Shown here: positions 63,040-64,000 of the stretch, piece by piece
How the letters are laid out: every line of letters starts with the position of its first letter
Numbering within the stretch: position 1 is the first letter of the stretch
Assembly: GCA_016722045.1 (NCBI GenBank)
Contig: JADKGY010000001.1
Location: 1,550,001-1,614,000 of the forward strand
From: Candidatus Opimibacter skivensis
GTDB taxonomy: Bacteria; Bacteroidota; Bacteroidia; Chitinophagales; Saprospiraceae
Direction: 5' to 3'
Length of the DNA: 64,000 nucleotides
Made by a program: the position numbers and the translations under genes
Notes under the pieces: generated by a model
Told to the model about the DNA's origin: nothing
What the model saw: the letters and a program-made list of their open reading frames with translations, nothing else
Database searches by the model: none

Positions 63040-63866
63040 TCAGAATCTCCTTCCTCTTTTTCTATTTCCTCGGCCAAGGACCCACGGAGAACTTGTGCGC
63101 TTAATAAGAGCACTGTAATGAGCAATTGCCTGATCCAATTCTTGTTGTTGCTGCTCATATCTTATTGGGATATTGACCTCAATGAATTTTTGTACTCTTA
63201 ATGACCAATTGCCGTTTATTATAGCAGCTATGAATGCTTTCCTTGAAAACTTAAAAAGTATCGCGTAGCCCCCAACTCGTTTGTGAAGTAGACAATATAG
63301 ATTATGTCTTTCATCACTTGGGTTATCTATCGCTTCCATACCCTTGAAATCAAAAATTACCGGAACAGAACTAGTTAGCCAATTTGCTGGAAAAACTTCT
63401 CCAGGATACTCTACCAAATATTGTCCTTTTACATTAACCGTGCGAAAATGCTTACTACCTTTTAGAAAACGTGGATAGTCTCTTGATAAGCGAGTGCCAT
63501 CTACCACCCAAACCATATTTTTGTAAAACATCTCTCGTAATGTGCGTTCTTCTGGTTTAATATGTGAATGCTGAAACTCAATTACAAGATTACCAGTAGT
63601 ACATATATCAGCAATGTGTTTTTCCTTAGTTACCTGTCAACTAAAATAACCTCCTGCCAGTCATCACTGAAATTGCTTTTCCAAGATCGATGCCATTCAG
63701 TTTCTGGTTCCCACCAAGCGTCGCAAGTTCGGGTACCTTTATGCGCCCAATGGTTTATCCTATGTTCTCCACATTTTGGAATTAATTCTGACTCACAACT
63801 TGGACAAATTCCTTTAACGCCTTTTGCAGCTTCTGCTCTTATGCCATTAACTATTGCAAATCTCAT
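63040..63866 (-). pseudogene. CoiA-like competence protein, frameshifted
   Basis: The first frame (63866-63630) reads MRFAIVNGIRAEAAKGVKG, then CPSCESELIPKCGEHRINHW and AHKG, the zinc-ribbon-like N-terminus of CoiA-like proteins. It stops after EVILVDR. Shifted by one base near 63625-63635, the sense continues TKEKHIADICTTGNLVIEFQ, HSHIKPEERTLREMFY and WVVDGTRL to a stop at 63040 with a basic end (GNRKRGRRF). The EFQ-H-S and D residues of the predicted nuclease-like core lie after the frameshift. Whether it is a true mutation or a sequencing error needs reads. Confidence 0.75.
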
Positions 63867-63875
63867 TGCTTATAA

Positions 63876-64000
63876 TTAATCAATAGGTATAATACCACGA
63901 TTTTGGGGGTCAATTGACCATTGAACTTGCCAAGTTCTACCATCAAGTTGATCAAGCAGTATGAATGTATAAATGTTTGTGGTTGGGTAAAGGAAAAATC
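63876..64000 (-). CDS. Partial gene entering from the right edge
   Basis: The frame reading from the window edge ends LLDQLDGRTWQVQWSIDPQN and RGIIPID with a stop at 63876. It is a coding-like C-terminus (about 41 codons visible) just 9 bases upstream of the CoiA-like gene, so part of the same operon. The RTWQVQWS pattern is common near the end of small Bacteroidota hypothetical proteins. Function unknown. Confidence 0.5.
   Translation of the reverse strand, partial: FFLYPTTNIYTFILLDQLDGRTWQVQWSIDPQNRGIIPID

Overview
The window looks like a chromosomal segment of a Bacteroidota bacterium, probably a Saprospiria- or Chitinophagia-like lineage. This is an inference, since there is no rRNA to place it. 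Five large secreted proteins end in C-terminal segments that look like type IX secretion (T9SS) type A sorting domains. Two of these carry SprB repeats. Several genes have Bacteroidota-type promoter elements (TAnnTTTG). The DNA is AT-rich, and intergenic spaces are crowded with short 'word' tandem repeats, hairpins and dispersed elements.

Layout. 0-4.8 kb: a sulfur module on the + strand, with a split YeeE/YedE (TsuA-like) transporter pair, a SulP-STAS anion transporter and a CstB-like persulfide dioxygenase/rhodanese fusion. 4.9-8.9 kb: minus-strand AAA+/DUF4143 ATPase, D-arabinono-lactone-oxidase-like flavoprotein and a degenerate CPBP membrane protein. 9.2-13 kb: a YCF48-like beta-propeller T9SS cargo and a methyltransferase. 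13-15.3 kb: molybdenum cofactor genes moeA and mobA, convergent around a cluster of hairpins. 16-20 kb: an 887-aa protein with LodA-like motifs followed by a LodB-like flavoprotein, which I read as a possible divergent cysteine-tryptophylquinone (CTQ) oxidase and its maturase; the tail is disturbed by a decayed KilA-N gene. 21-26 kb: SBBP-type T9SS cargo, a relic toxin-antitoxin locus, an HtrA-like protease and an OmpA lipoprotein. 26-34 kb: a frameshifted beta-helix protein and a ~2,126-aa PKD-rich adhesin. 35-43.3 kb: YdjM-like protein, EamA transporter and two tandem SprB-repeat proteins. 43.5-52.9 kb: retropepsin-like protein, Gfo/Idh oxidoreductase, 38-aa membrane peptide, cupin, CoA-transferase plus malic enzyme, GH13 glucosidase, DUF6629 protein and a di-haem cytochrome c.

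53-64 kb is an accessory region. It begins with a ~1.9 kb array of about ten ~175-203-bp units, each built around a 17-bp inverted repeat. It continues with twin truncated polyvalent-kinase-like fragments, three toxin-antitoxin loci (one toxin internally deleted, one stopped by a nonsense codon, one intact), group II intron 3'-end scars, a ~360-bp direct duplication flanking a 1.5-kb cassette, and a NERD/CoiA-like gene cluster.

Three signals stand out. The first is the LodA/LodB-like pair. The second is the repeated pattern of intact antitoxins beside broken toxins (three of four loci, including one at 23 kb). The third is the pervasive intergenic repeat system, which has supplied the start or end codons of several genes.
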